Shown: positions 6,668 to 14,793 of the stretch, in pieces | Position numbering within the stretch: the stretch's first letter is position 1 | Layout of the letters: every line of letters starts with the position of its first letter | Source of the DNA: Solirubrobacteraceae bacterium | GTDB lineage: Bacteria; Actinomycetota; Thermoleophilia; Solirubrobacterales; Solirubrobacteraceae | Direction: 5' to 3' | Assembly: GCA_030038955.1 (NCBI GenBank) | Contig: JASHQV010000193.1 | Location: 1 to 33,309 of the forward strand | DNA length: 33,309 nt | Notes under the pieces: generated by a model | The model's database searches: none | Told to the model about the DNA's origin: nothing | Seen by the model: only the letters and a program-made list of their open reading frames with translations | Translations under genes and position numbers: made by a program

Positions 6668-8227
6668 GTGCCGATTGCAGCTTCCAACAACGGCGACCTC
6701 ACAAGGACGCCAGCTGCCACTCGAAGCGTCGAGGTACAACACGCGAGCAAGGGGTTTGCTGGCGCCCAGGCTCTAATCGACGTCAGCCTGAAGATTGCCT
6801 CCGGGCACATTCATGCGCTGGTGGGCGAGAACGGCGCCGGCAAGTCGACACTGGGACGGATCATCGGCGGCGCACTCGCTCCCGACGAAGGGACGATACT
6901 CGTGGATGGCAAGGAGGTGTCCTTCCGTCACCCGCGGGACGCCCTGACCCGCGGGATCGCGCTCGTCCACCAGGAGATCATGGTGGTGCCTTCGCTGTCG
7001 GTGCTCGACAACGTTTTCCTCGGCACCGAGACGACAACGGCAGGGTGGGTGCAGCTGCGATCGTTGCGCCAGCGCTTCCGTACTCTGGTCGGGGAAACGG
7101 GGTTTGATCTCGATCCTGACGTCAAGGTCTCGACGCTGGGTGTCGGTGAGCAACAGAAGGTCGAGATCCTGCGAGCGATTGTGCGTAACGCTTGGCTGAT
7201 CGTGATGGACGAGCCGACGGCCGCGCTCACCGACGAGGAGTCTGTGCGACTGATCGCATTCGTTCGCCATCTGCGAGATCGCGGCCTCGGCTTCCTCTAC
7301 ATCACGCATAAGCTCGAGGAGGCCTTGGCGGTGGCGGAGACCGTGACCGTTCTCAAGAACGCCTGCCATGTCTCAACTGCGCCTGCAGCGGAGGAGGATG
7401 TCGACTCGCTCGTGACGAAGATGGTCGGACGTCCACTGAGCGCGATGTTCCCAGCCAAGCGCCAGCGTAGCTTTAGCGGAGCCCCGGCGGTCCTGAGCGT
7501 GAGCGGCCTGACGCAGGGACGTGTGTTCCAAGACGTGTCCTTCGAAATACACGCGGGCGAGATCGTGGGGATGGCCGGTCTGGTCGGCAGCGGACGCAGC
7601 GAGGTGGCACAGGCGATCTTCGGCGCCGGTAGCCTGGACGAGGGTACCGTCCAGCTGCTTGGCGAGCCTGTCCGGATCAGGTCCCCACGTCATGCTGCAA
7701 AGCACGGGATTGTGCTCGTGCCCGAAAGCCGGAAGGACCAGGGGCTGATCATGAGCGCCTCGGTCAGAGCGAATCTCATGCTGCCATCGATGGCGATCCG
7801 CGGCTTCTGCCGCCCGATCCGCCCGAGCCGCGAGACCGTCACGGCGAACAGCGTCGCGAAGAGCGTCGACGTGCGGATGGAGAGCGTGGAGATCGGAGTC
7901 TCGATGCTGTCGGGTGGCAACCAACAGAAAGTCGCGATTGGGAAGTGGCTAGTCCATCGCCCATTACTGCTTATTGCCGATCAACCCACCCGCGGAGTTG
8001 ACGTGGGAGCAAGGCTGACCATCTATGAGCTCCTACATCGGCTGGCCGACGAAGGGCTGGGTGTTCTGCTGATCTCTAACGAACTCGAGGAGGTGATGGG
8101 TATGGCGGACCGTATCCTAGTTATGCACCGTGGGCGGATGGTAGCTGAGCTGCCAGGGCATGCCGAGGAGAACGACATTCTGAATGCAGCTTTTGGTCGC
8201 TATCAGGGTGGCAACGCGCTCTCATGA
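6668..8227 (+). CDS. Sugar-type ABC transporter ATPase, RbsA/MglA-like (two ABC domains)
   Basis: About 519 residues with two fused ATPase domains. The first has Walker A GENGAGKST, signature LGVGEQQKVEILRA and Walker B LIVMDEPTAAL. The second has the degenerate Walker A GLVGSGRSE usual in this family, signature LSGGNQQKVAIGKWL and Walker B LLIADQPTRGVD. Length and domain pair match RbsA/XylG/MglA of the CUT2 class. The start is GTG 6668 or TTG 6662; neither has a clear ribosome site. It is first in the rightward import operon, overlapping the permease start by ATGA. The solute is unknown; CUT2 systems carry pentoses, autoinducer-2, nucleosides and other polyols. Confidence 0.93.
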   Translation: MPIAASNNGDLTRTPAATRSVEVQHASKGFAGAQALIDVSLKIASGHIHALVGENGAGKSTLGRIIGGALAPDEGTILVDGKEVSFRHPRDALTRGIALVHQEIMVVPSLSVLDNVFLGTETTTAGWVQLRSLRQRFRTLVGETGFDLDPDVKVSTLGVGEQQKVEILRAIVRNAWLIVMDEPTAALTDEESVRLIAFVRHLRDRGLGFLYITHKLEEALAVAETVTVLKNACHVSTAPAAEEDVDSLVTKMVGRPLSAMFPAKRQRSFSGAPAVLSVSGLTQGRVFQDVSFEIHAGEIVGMAGLVGSGRSEVAQAIFGAGSLDEGTVQLLGEPVRIRSPRHAAKHGIVLVPESRKDQGLIMSASVRANLMLPSMAIRGFCRPIRPSRETVTANSVAKSVDVRMESVEIGVSMLSGGNQQKVAIGKWLVHRPLLLIADQPTRGVDVGARLTIYELLHRLADEGLGVLLISNELEEVMGMADRILVMHRGRMVAELPGHAEENDILNAAFGRYQGGNALS

Positions 8228-9240
8228 CTACTCCCGAGCACGTCACCCCGACAGTAGCCAGGCGAGAAGAGCTTGATGCCGAGCAGGCGCCCCAAGCCGT
8301 CACGCGACGGCGTTACGTGGGCCGAACTGCGGATTTCGCGATCCTGCTGGGACTCGTCGCACTGTTCATTGTGCTGTCCGTCACCTCGAGTGCGTTCCTG
8401 ACCAGCGGCAACCTGTTGAACATCCTCAGCCAGTGGACGCCCGTCTGCTTCATGGCGTTGGGCGGAACTCTCGTGCTGATAGCTGGTGGTTTCGATCTCT
8501 CGATCGGCGCGATCTTTGCAATGGCCGGAATCGTCTCGGTCATGGTGGCGAATGCGACCACCCCAGCGATCGGCATGCTCGCTGGGGTGGCAGTCGGTGG
8601 GAGCCTTGGTCTCGCCAACGGCTTTCTCGTCTCGGTGCTTCGGATGAACGTGTTCGTCGCGACGATCGGCAGCTCGATTGTCCTCACTGGGCTCGCAACG
8701 GTGATATCGAAGGGCAACATCATCACCGCCAACAGTCCCGGGTTCGGGTTCTTCGGTACGGCGCAGTTCATCGGAGTGAATGTTGACATCTGGCTGATGC
8801 TCGCTGGGATCATCGTCTGCTCGCTCGTGATGAGTCGACTGTCGTTGGGTCGATACATACGTGCGATTGGCGGCAACATCGAGGCTGCACGACTGTCTGG
8901 GGTGCGAACCGAGATGGTCCGGTCACTCACCTTTCTTGCATCTGGCCTCGGTGGCGGAGTCGCTGGCGTGATCGTGGCGAGCCAAGGCGTGAGCGCTAAC
9001 GCCAACGCATTCTCCACCTCTCAGTACTCGGTATGGACAGCACTGCTGATCGGCGGAAACTCGATGTACGGAGGCGAGGGGGCGATATGGAGAACGGTCG
9101 TCGGAGTCGCGCTGCTGGCACTGATCGGCGATGGCTTTGATCTGGTCAACGTCAACCCGCTCTATCAGCAAATGGTCACCGGCGCGATCCTGCTGATCGC
9201 GGTCGCGGTGGACATGCTGATCCGACATCGGAGGAGATGA
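8224..9240 (+). CDS. ABC transporter permease, RbsC-like
   Basis: 338 residues with repeated hydrophobic spans after a charged N-terminal tail of about 35 residues. GGTLVLIAGGFDLSIGAIFAMAG is the conserved segment of BPD_transp_2 permeases such as RbsC, and LSGVRTEMVRSLTFLASGLGGGVAGVIVASQ resembles the cytoplasmic loop contacting the ATPase. The ATG at 8224 overlaps the ATPase stop as ATGA. It forms the membrane channel of the importer, presumably as a dimer. Confidence 0.92.
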   Translation: MTTPEHVTPTVARREELDAEQAPQAVTRRRYVGRTADFAILLGLVALFIVLSVTSSAFLTSGNLLNILSQWTPVCFMALGGTLVLIAGGFDLSIGAIFAMAGIVSVMVANATTPAIGMLAGVAVGGSLGLANGFLVSVLRMNVFVATIGSSIVLTGLATVISKGNIITANSPGFGFFGTAQFIGVNVDIWLMLAGIIVCSLVMSRLSLGRYIRAIGGNIEAARLSGVRTEMVRSLTFLASGLGGGVAGVIVASQGVSANANAFSTSQYSVWTALLIGGNSMYGGEGAIWRTVVGVALLALIGDGFDLVNVNPLYQQMVTGAILLIAVAVDMLIRHRRR

Positions 9241-9324
9241 GTGTCGCGTCGAACAGGGTCCTCGGCATCACAACCACCCGCTCGTGGCAGTGCAGTGAGT
9301 AAGCACGTATAAGGAGAAGAAGCA

Positions 9325-10380
9325 ATGAAACATCAGACGTGGTCCGCTCGATGGATGCTCGTCGCGGTCTTCTTGGTGACCGCGGCCGTGGCGATCACCG
9401 GATGCGGCAGCAGTGCGACCCACAAGACAACCTCGACGACGAGCTCTTCGTCGACGAGCTCGAGCACAGGCAAGCACGTCAGCGTGGCGTTCCTCAACGA
9501 GATCATTACGAGCTACACGATCCCGATGACCGACAGCATGGAGGCGGCTGCCAAGGCAGACAACGCCTCGGTCAAGATGTTCAATGGCAACGATGACCCC
9601 TCGACGCAGGAGGCGCAATGCGCGACCGCGATTACGAGCGGCACATATCAGGCCATTCTCGAGTACCCGGTGAACGGGGCGGCTGCGGCCGCCTGCGCGA
9701 GGCTGGCGGTCGCACACCACATCGCGTTTGTTCCGCTGGATTCTCCGGTCGGACCCGATCCGACCTCAACGGCGATCCAGGTGCCCGGAATCAAGGCACA
9801 GGTGCTCGGCTCGGCACTGTCGATCGACGCCAACGCGTCCGTCCAGCTTGTGAAGATGGCTTGCTCGCACTTCGCGCCGCCGTGTACGATCGTGCAGACC
9901 GAGGCGTTGCCGGCGTTCTTCTACTCGACCTACAAGGTGAGCCACGAACAGCCGCAGTTCAAGAAGCTTGGTTACAAGGTGCTCGCCACGCCGGTGATCG
10001 GCAACTTCGATGACCCGGCCGGGACGAAGTCGGCAGTTCAGGCAATCCTCGCCAAGGGTCAGAAGATTGACGTGATCATCAGCGACGACGACTCGTCCGT
10101 TCAGGGCGCAGTGCAGCTAAAGAAAGAGGGAAAGCTCCCGAAGACCCTGATCATCGGTGACGGCGGCAGCTCCTTGGGGCTAAAGTCGATCGCCGAGGGA
10201 TACGAGTTCGGAACCGTGTATGACGTCCCGCGGACCGAAGCCGCCGTGGCCCTCCAAGAGGCAGCCGATCTTGTTCGGGGTCAGCCGGTCCCGCCGCCAG
10301 CGACGAAGACCCAGCTGAACCTGACGAAGTACTACATCATCACCAAGGCGAACGTCAATAAGGTCACGCCACAGTGGTAA
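9325..10380 (+). CDS. Solute-binding lipoprotein, type 1 periplasmic-binding-protein fold (RbsB-like)
   Basis: 351 residues. The signal peptide MKHQTWSARWMLVAVFLVTAAVAITGC ends in a lipobox (AITGC), so the mature protein is lipid-anchored; a Ser/Thr-rich linker follows. Later segments such as VSVAFLNEI, QAILEYPVNGAAAAACARLAVAHHIAFVPLDSP and KIDVIISDDDSSVQGAVQ fit the two-lobed sugar-binding protein fold. An ideal AAGGAG ribosome site precedes ATG 9325. It sits after the permease with an 84-base gap and is followed by a strong hairpin, common behind binding-protein genes that need more product than the rest of the operon. Confidence 0.92.
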   Translation: MKHQTWSARWMLVAVFLVTAAVAITGCGSSATHKTTSTTSSSSTSSSTGKHVSVAFLNEIITSYTIPMTDSMEAAAKADNASVKMFNGNDDPSTQEAQCATAITSGTYQAILEYPVNGAAAAACARLAVAHHIAFVPLDSPVGPDPTSTAIQVPGIKAQVLGSALSIDANASVQLVKMACSHFAPPCTIVQTEALPAFFYSTYKVSHEQPQFKKLGYKVLATPVIGNFDDPAGTKSAVQAILAKGQKIDVIISDDDSSVQGAVQLKKEGKLPKTLIIGDGGSSLGLKSIAEGYEFGTVYDVPRTEAAVALQEAADLVRGQPVPPPATKTQLNLTKYYIITKANVNKVTPQW

Positions 10381-10394
10381 TTGAACGCTGAGGA

Positions 10395-10428
10395 GCGGGC
10401 GCCGCGCTGCGGTGGGCGCGGCGCCCGC
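10395..10428 (+). terminator. 13-bp perfect GC hairpin after the binding-protein gene
   Basis: GCGGGCGCCGCGC pairs perfectly with GCGCGGCGCCCGC around an 8-base loop. There is no U-tract, and the amidohydrolase starts only 18 bases later on the same strand. It is therefore likely an attenuator or mRNA-stabilising element rather than a full terminator. Confidence 0.7.
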
Positions 10429-10445
10429 CCAGCGAGCGAGCGCGT

Positions 10446-11420
10446 ATGCCTTCGATAGTCGACTACCAGGCCCACTGGTATCCACGTTCGTACGTGGACT
10501 CGCTCGTGGGTCGCCAGGAGTTCCCGCGGGCCCGGCGGGAGGGGAATGAGATCCTCTATGAGCCGCGGCCAGGCGAGCTCTGGCGAATGGGGACCGAGTA
10601 CGTCGACCTCGACGCCCATCTCGCCGACATGGATGCCAACGGAATTGACACCGCGGTGATCAGCGCCAACCTGCTTGGCGAGGTCAGTCGCTTGGAGCTA
10701 CCGGAGGCGGTGCGCATCACGCAGCTGTTGAACGAGCTGGTGGCAGAGGCGCAGCATGCGCATCCACAGCAGATCGTCGGGCTGTGCATGCTGCCGATGC
10801 AGGACTCCGGTGCGGCGCTGCAGGTGCTCAACCGCGCAATCTGCGAGCTGGGACTGCACGGTGTGTGCGTACTGTCAAATATAGGCGGACAGCCACTCGT
10901 CGCGCCCGACTTGCTTCCGGTGTACCGCCGGATCGAGGAGCTCGGGGTGCCGCTGTTCCTGCATCCGTCCCACACCTCCATTGCGGTCGAAGCGGTATTG
11001 GGGCCGACGATCGAGGTGGGGCTGGCTTGGATGTTCGACACGGCAGCAGCTGCACTAGCGCTGATCTATGGCGGTGTGCTTGACGCGTGCCCTTCGCTGA
11101 CCGTCGTGCACCCACATCTCGGGGGGACGCTTCCCTACGTTACCGGGCGCGTGATGGAGTGTGAGATCGGCGCATCGCCGCAGCACGACCTGCTCAGTTA
11201 CCTTCGCACGCGATTCTACGTTGATTGTGTGCAGAAGACGCCCGGCGCGCTGCGCCTCGCCATCGAGACCTACGGTGCCGAGCGGATCCTATATGGGACC
11301 GACTTCCCCTGGGTGACGCGCCCGAGCACGCGCGCCTACGTCGAGGACAATCTCGCGCCGGACGTGCTCCACCAGGTGCTCTACCACAACGCGCTGCCGG
11401 CGTTGCGGCTTCCTCGCTGA
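10446..11420 (+). CDS. Amidohydrolase family 2 protein (ACMSD-like decarboxylase/hydrolase)
   Basis: 324 residues with the TIM-barrel amidohydrolase-2 layout: N-terminal IVDYQAHWYP, LFLHPSH near the middle, VVHPHLGG and a final YGTDFPW carrying the catalytic Asp. The first metal motif, normally HxH, reads QAH, so the first His is replaced by Gln; related decarboxylases are known with Glu there. Members decarboxylate or hydrolyse ring-cleavage and aromatic acids, or hydrolyse lactones. No clear ribosome site precedes ATG 10446; the gene probably depends on the transporter transcript. It converges with the MetE-like gene with only 28 bases between stops. Confidence 0.87.
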   Translation: MPSIVDYQAHWYPRSYVDSLVGRQEFPRARREGNEILYEPRPGELWRMGTEYVDLDAHLADMDANGIDTAVISANLLGEVSRLELPEAVRITQLLNELVAEAQHAHPQQIVGLCMLPMQDSGAALQVLNRAICELGLHGVCVLSNIGGQPLVAPDLLPVYRRIEELGVPLFLHPSHTSIAVEAVLGPTIEVGLAWMFDTAAAALALIYGGVLDACPSLTVVHPHLGGTLPYVTGRVMECEIGASPQHDLLSYLRTRFYVDCVQKTPGALRLAIETYGAERILYGTDFPWVTRPSTRAYVEDNLAPDVLHQVLYHNALPALRLPR

Positions 11421-11448
11421 GGTCTATGCACCTTTCCGCTCGGCCTGG

Positions 11449-12540
11449 CTAACCCCACACTCGCCGCGCGACGGCCGCCACCAGCCGGAGCTTCTCCTCC
11501 TGCGTGCGCTCGGTTATCTCGTTGCCCATTGCCACCGAGGCAAAGCCGCACTGGGTCGCGACCGCCATCGTCTCCTTGGGATGGAACTTAGACGCATCCT
11601 CCACGCGGGCGATCAGATGATCGAACGACTCCAGCTCGTTGGTCTTGGTCGATACCAGCCCGAGCACGGCGGTCTTCTCCTCGGGCATGTCCGCGAGCGC
11701 CTCAAACGTTCCCGCTCGCTCATCGTCGTACTCGAGCACGAAACGGTCGAAGTTTGACGCTTTGGCGAACAGCTGCTTGGAGATGCTCTCGTATCCCCCG
11801 CCGGCGATCCATCGGCTCTGGTAGTTGCCGCGGCACAGGTGCAGCGCGAAGTCGACACCGTCAGCGTCGGCCACGCTGTTGATGATCTCGATGCCCTCGC
11901 CGAGGACGCGGTCGGGCTCGATGCCAAGCGAGGCCCAATGCTCGCGCATTACGGGATCGACCATCTCGCAGAGGTCGGGCGCGTCGATCTGGATGTAGCG
12001 GCAGCCGTGAGAGGCGAGAACGTGCGCCTCCTCGCGGACCAGATCGGCCGCGTCGCGGAACATGTCGAACGGGTCGGGATAGACCTCGCCGCTGCGCTCT
12101 GGCGTGTACATGGCATATGTCATCAGCGGACTGGGCAGGGTGACCTTCAGCGGCTTGAAGGCACGCGCGCGCGAGTACGCGAACTCAGGCGGGGTGAGCA
12201 TCTGCTTGCGCGTTAGCTTCCCGGTCACCGACTCGGGGCTCTGGAAATCGATGTCGTTGCCATCGGCGGCGTGAAATGGGACCGGTTTGGCCGGGACCTC
12301 GGAGAGACCCTCGACCGCGGTGATGAGCTGATCGAAGAATGTGAAGCGACGCATCTCGCCGTCGGTCACGACGTCCATGCCCACACCCTCCTGGAGCGCG
12401 ATCGCCTGGTCGACCGCCCGATCCTCAACGCGCCTGAACTCGGCCGGCTCAAGCCGACCGACCTCGAACGCCTCCCGCGCCTCACTAAGGTAACGCGGGC
12501 GTAGGAGTGACCCAACGACGTCTGCTCGATAAGTGCCCAT
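11449..12540 (-). CDS. MetE-like core methionine synthase family protein (copy 2)
   Basis: 363 residues, only the catalytic UroD/MetE barrel without the N-terminal duplicated domain of full MetE. The zinc ligands are all present: HLC at about residues 233-235, the Glu of LEYDDE near 270 and the Cys of TQCGF near 329. QIDAPDL corresponds to the substrate-binding QIDEP of MetE. GAGGAG lies just before ATG 12540. It is transcribed alone from a TTGACG-17-TAGGGT promoter with an operator directly upstream. Short MetE-family proteins include corrinoid-dependent methionine synthases and epoxyalkane:CoM transferases; the regulon context favours a pathway-specific methyl or thiol transfer, but ordinary methionine synthesis is not excluded. 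Confidence 0.9.
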   Translation of the reverse strand: MGTYRADVVGSLLRPRYLSEAREAFEVGRLEPAEFRRVEDRAVDQAIALQEGVGMDVVTDGEMRRFTFFDQLITAVEGLSEVPAKPVPFHAADGNDIDFQSPESVTGKLTRKQMLTPPEFAYSRARAFKPLKVTLPSPLMTYAMYTPERSGEVYPDPFDMFRDAADLVREEAHVLASHGCRYIQIDAPDLCEMVDPVMREHWASLGIEPDRVLGEGIEIINSVADADGVDFALHLCRGNYQSRWIAGGGYESISKQLFAKASNFDRFVLEYDDERAGTFEALADMPEEKTAVLGLVSTKTNELESFDHLIARVEDASKFHPKETMAVATQCGFASVAMGNEITERTQEEKLRLVAAVARRVWG

Positions 12541-12569
12541 GATCTCCTCGGGTCTCGTGTGTTTCGGCG

Positions 12570-12598
12570 ACCCTACAGCGGTATTTCGGGCTCGTCAA
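12570..12598 (-). promoter_or_regulatory. Promoter of MetE-like copy 2
   Basis: Minus strand TTGACG (12598-12593), 17-base spacer, TAGGGT (12575-12570), about 30 bases before ATG 12540. The -35 box abuts operator E. Confidence 0.55.
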
Positions 12599-12602
12599 TA
12601 AA

Positions 12603-12622
12603 ATCGAACCTCACTGTTCGAT
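12603..12622. promoter_or_regulatory. Operator dyad E
   Basis: AATCGAAC-CTCACT-GTTCGATT is a perfect 8-bp inverted repeat with 6-base spacer, the cleanest dyad in the window. It lies immediately upstream of the -35 box of the leftward MetE-like gene, the position expected for activation rather than repression. Confidence 0.7.
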
Positions 12623-12659
12623 TAGCGGACGATAGCGTCGCGATCGGGAGCGATCGAAG

Positions 12660-14132
12660 TCAGGAGAAGCCCGGCAGGACTCGCCTCCGGACCGCGCAGA
12701 GCACGAACACCGCACCTGCCAAGCCGAGGCCGCAAGCCACGAGCGCGGCATCCCGATAGCCGCTGATCACAACCGCCTGCCCATGGCCGGCTGTCGCATC
12801 GGCCATCACGGTGGCCAGCACGGCTAAGCCGACGGCGCCGCCGACCTGCAAAGCCGTGCTCCACAGGCCGGACGCGAGGCCGGCAAGCTCGCCGTGTCCG
12901 AGGTCGTCGGTGCTGGTGATCATGCTCGCAACCTCAGTGCCGGCAATCCCAGCGCCGAAGAGGACGCCAGCGGGGACGAACGTGGCAACAATCGAGCCGC
13001 TGCCGCCAACCGCCGCCAGCGCGCCACAGCCGGCGCCGAGAACGCCCAATCCCGAGGCCAGCACGGCCCTCACGCCGAACCGGCCGACCAAGTGCGAGGC
13101 GTGAACCGAGAGCAGCAATGACATCGCTCCCGTCGGGAGCATCGCCAGTCCGCACGCGACGGGTGACAAGGCGCGACCATTCTGGAGGTAGACGGAGGTC
13201 AGCGCGAGCACGGCGAGCAGGATCGCGCCGAATACGAACGTGGCGACGCTCCCGGCGCCGACGTTGCCGGTGCGCAGCGCCGCGGGTGGGAGCATTGGCG
13301 CCGCCGCGCGCCGCTCCTGTGCTACGAACGCGAGACCCAGGACGAGCGAGGCCACGACTCCTGCGGTCACCGGGATCGAGCGCCAGCCGTATGTCGTCGA
13401 CTCGGCGACCCCGAACACGAGCGCGACGACCGTCCCGGTGCCGAGGAGGGCGCCGAGGACGTCGAGCGGGACGCTCCCGTGATCGCCGTGATAGGCCGGG
13501 ACGAGCCGGAGGCTCGCAACCAGCGCTAGCACGCTGAACGGCAGTAGTGACAGGAACACCGCGTTCCACCCGAGCCATTCGGTTAGCGTGCCGCCGAGCA
13601 ACAGCCCGACCGAGGCAGACAGGCCCGATACCAGTCCCCACGAGCCGAGCGCGACGTTGCGTTCGGGTCCCCGCGTGAACGTGACCGTGATGATCGACAG
13701 CGCGGCCGCTGACGCGAACGCGGAGGCCACGCCCTGCAGCGCCCGGCCGGCGACTAGGACAGCGGGCGAGGCCGCCAATCCGCATAATGCCGAAGCCGCC
13801 GTGAACAGGGCGAGTCCGCTGACGAGCATCAGACGGCGTCCGAAGATGTCTGCACAACGTCCAGCCAACAGCAGCGGACCCCCGAACGCGATCATGTAGG
13901 AGGTCTGAACCCACTGAAGGCTGCGGGCTGAAAATCCCACCTGTCGCTGGATCTCCGGGAGCGCAAGTACCGTGGAGGTATCAAGCAGAACGACGAGGAA
14001 CTGCGTTAGCAGCATCAGCCCAAGCAGCCAGCGCCGCCCCGCCAGACCGTTACCACATCTTGGACTGGCGCTGGAAGAACCAGCCAGCAGTGGGCCCGTC
14101 TTGGTCGAGCGTGGCAAGGTAGATCGAGACAT
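12660..14132 (-). CDS. MFS transporter, DHA2 (EmrB/QacA-like) family
   Basis: About 490 residues, almost wholly hydrophobic. LLDTSTVLALPEIQ in the first membrane segment, GRCADIFGRRLMLV in the first cytoplasmic loop and GRALQGVASAFASAAALSII near segment 4 are the DHA2 signatures; the length fits 14 membrane spans. The start is uncertain: ATG 14132 (or TTG 14117) overlaps the SDR gene by about 80 bases and no closer standard start is in frame before the first membrane span. It is last in the leftward ALDH-SDR-MFS operon. It probably exports or imports a pathway compound by proton antiport. Confidence 0.87.
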   Translation of the reverse strand: MSRSTLPRSTKTGPLLAGSSSASPRCGNGLAGRRWLLGLMLLTQFLVVLLDTSTVLALPEIQRQVGFSARSLQWVQTSYMIAFGGPLLLAGRCADIFGRRLMLVSGLALFTAASALCGLAASPAVLVAGRALQGVASAFASAAALSIITVTFTRGPERNVALGSWGLVSGLSASVGLLLGGTLTEWLGWNAVFLSLLPFSVLALVASLRLVPAYHGDHGSVPLDVLGALLGTGTVVALVFGVAESTTYGWRSIPVTAGVVASLVLGLAFVAQERRAAAPMLPPAALRTGNVGAGSVATFVFGAILLAVLALTSVYLQNGRALSPVACGLAMLPTGAMSLLLSVHASHLVGRFGVRAVLASGLGVLGAGCGALAAVGGSGSIVATFVPAGVLFGAGIAGTEVASMITSTDDLGHGELAGLASGLWSTALQVGGAVGLAVLATVMADATAGHGQAVVISGYRDAALVACGLGLAGAVFVLCAVRRRVLPGFS

Positions 14133-14793
14133 CGGCGCCTTCGGCCGCGGACAAAGGCGCGAACGGCGCCCCCATGTCGGTGCGGCAGTAGCCGGGGTCG
14201 GAAGCGTTCACCAGCACGCCGGCCTCCCGCAGCTCGCCGCCCATCAGCGCCGTGAGCGCGTTGAGGGACGCCTTGGTGACGCGGTAGCCGCCGTGTCCGG
14301 GGTAGTGGTCCTCGCGGCGTGAGTCAGCCATGCGCTCGAACTGGCACAGCCCGGTCGTCACGTTGACGATCCGGCCGTAGCCGTTGGCGACCATCGCCGG
14401 CACGACGAGCTGGATCAGCCGCCAGGCCGCAATCACATTGATCTCGAACATCGTTCGGAGATCGTCGAGATCGGCCTCCAGCGCCCCGTGCTCTTCGTCG
14501 AGCTCCGCCGCAGCGTTGTTGACGAGGACGTCCAGCCGCCCGTGCCGGTCCTGGATTTCCCGCACGAGCGCTTGTGCCCCCTTCGCATCAGTCAGTTCGA
14601 GGGCATCGCCGAGCACGGTGGCGCCGGTCTCCTGGATCAGTGTCGCCGCGACGCTCGAGGCAAGCTCGCCGTCGCGGCCGGTCATGTGAACGACGAGCCC
14701 AGCCTTGGCTAAGCCCCGAACGATCTCCGTGCCGATCCCGCGGGTTGCCCCCGTGACCAGCGCAATTCGCTGAGCGTCGGACCCGACGTTCAT
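14050..14793 (-). CDS. Short-chain dehydrogenase/reductase
   Basis: 247 residues of classical SDR layout: cofactor motif TGATRGIG near residue 14, NNAA in strand 4 and catalytic YRVTK near residues 168-172; the usual catalytic Ser position appears as Thr (NVTTG). HMTGRDGE after strand 2 suggests NADP(H). The DPGYCRTDMG segment matches SDRs. The start overlaps the aldehyde dehydrogenase stop as ATGA. It probably interconverts an alcohol and a ketone or aldehyde feeding the neighbouring aldehyde dehydrogenase. Confidence 0.92.
   Translation of the reverse strand: MNVGSDAQRIALVTGATRGIGTEIVRGLAKAGLVVHMTGRDGELASSVAATLIQETGATVLGDALELTDAKGAQALVREIQDRHGRLDVLVNNAAAELDEEHGALEADLDDLRTMFEINVIAAWRLIQLVVPAMVANGYGRIVNVTTGLCQFERMADSRREDHYPGHGGYRVTKASLNALTALMGGELREAGVLVNASDPGYCRTDMGAPFAPLSAAEGADVSIYLATLDQDGPTAGWFFQRQSKMW

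Noticed and set aside
8313-9017. 234-residue minus-strand ORF within the permease gene
   Set aside because: Antisense to a clearly conserved RbsC-like permease and without motifs of its own.
9237-9302. 21-codon ORF overlapping the permease stop as ATGA
   Set aside because: The GGAGGAG before it is too close to the ATG to act well, and the peptide shows no recognisable feature; probably chance.
10431-10445. AGCGAGCGAGCGCG short tandem repeat
   Set aside because: Too short and GC-biased to be meaningful beside the hairpin.
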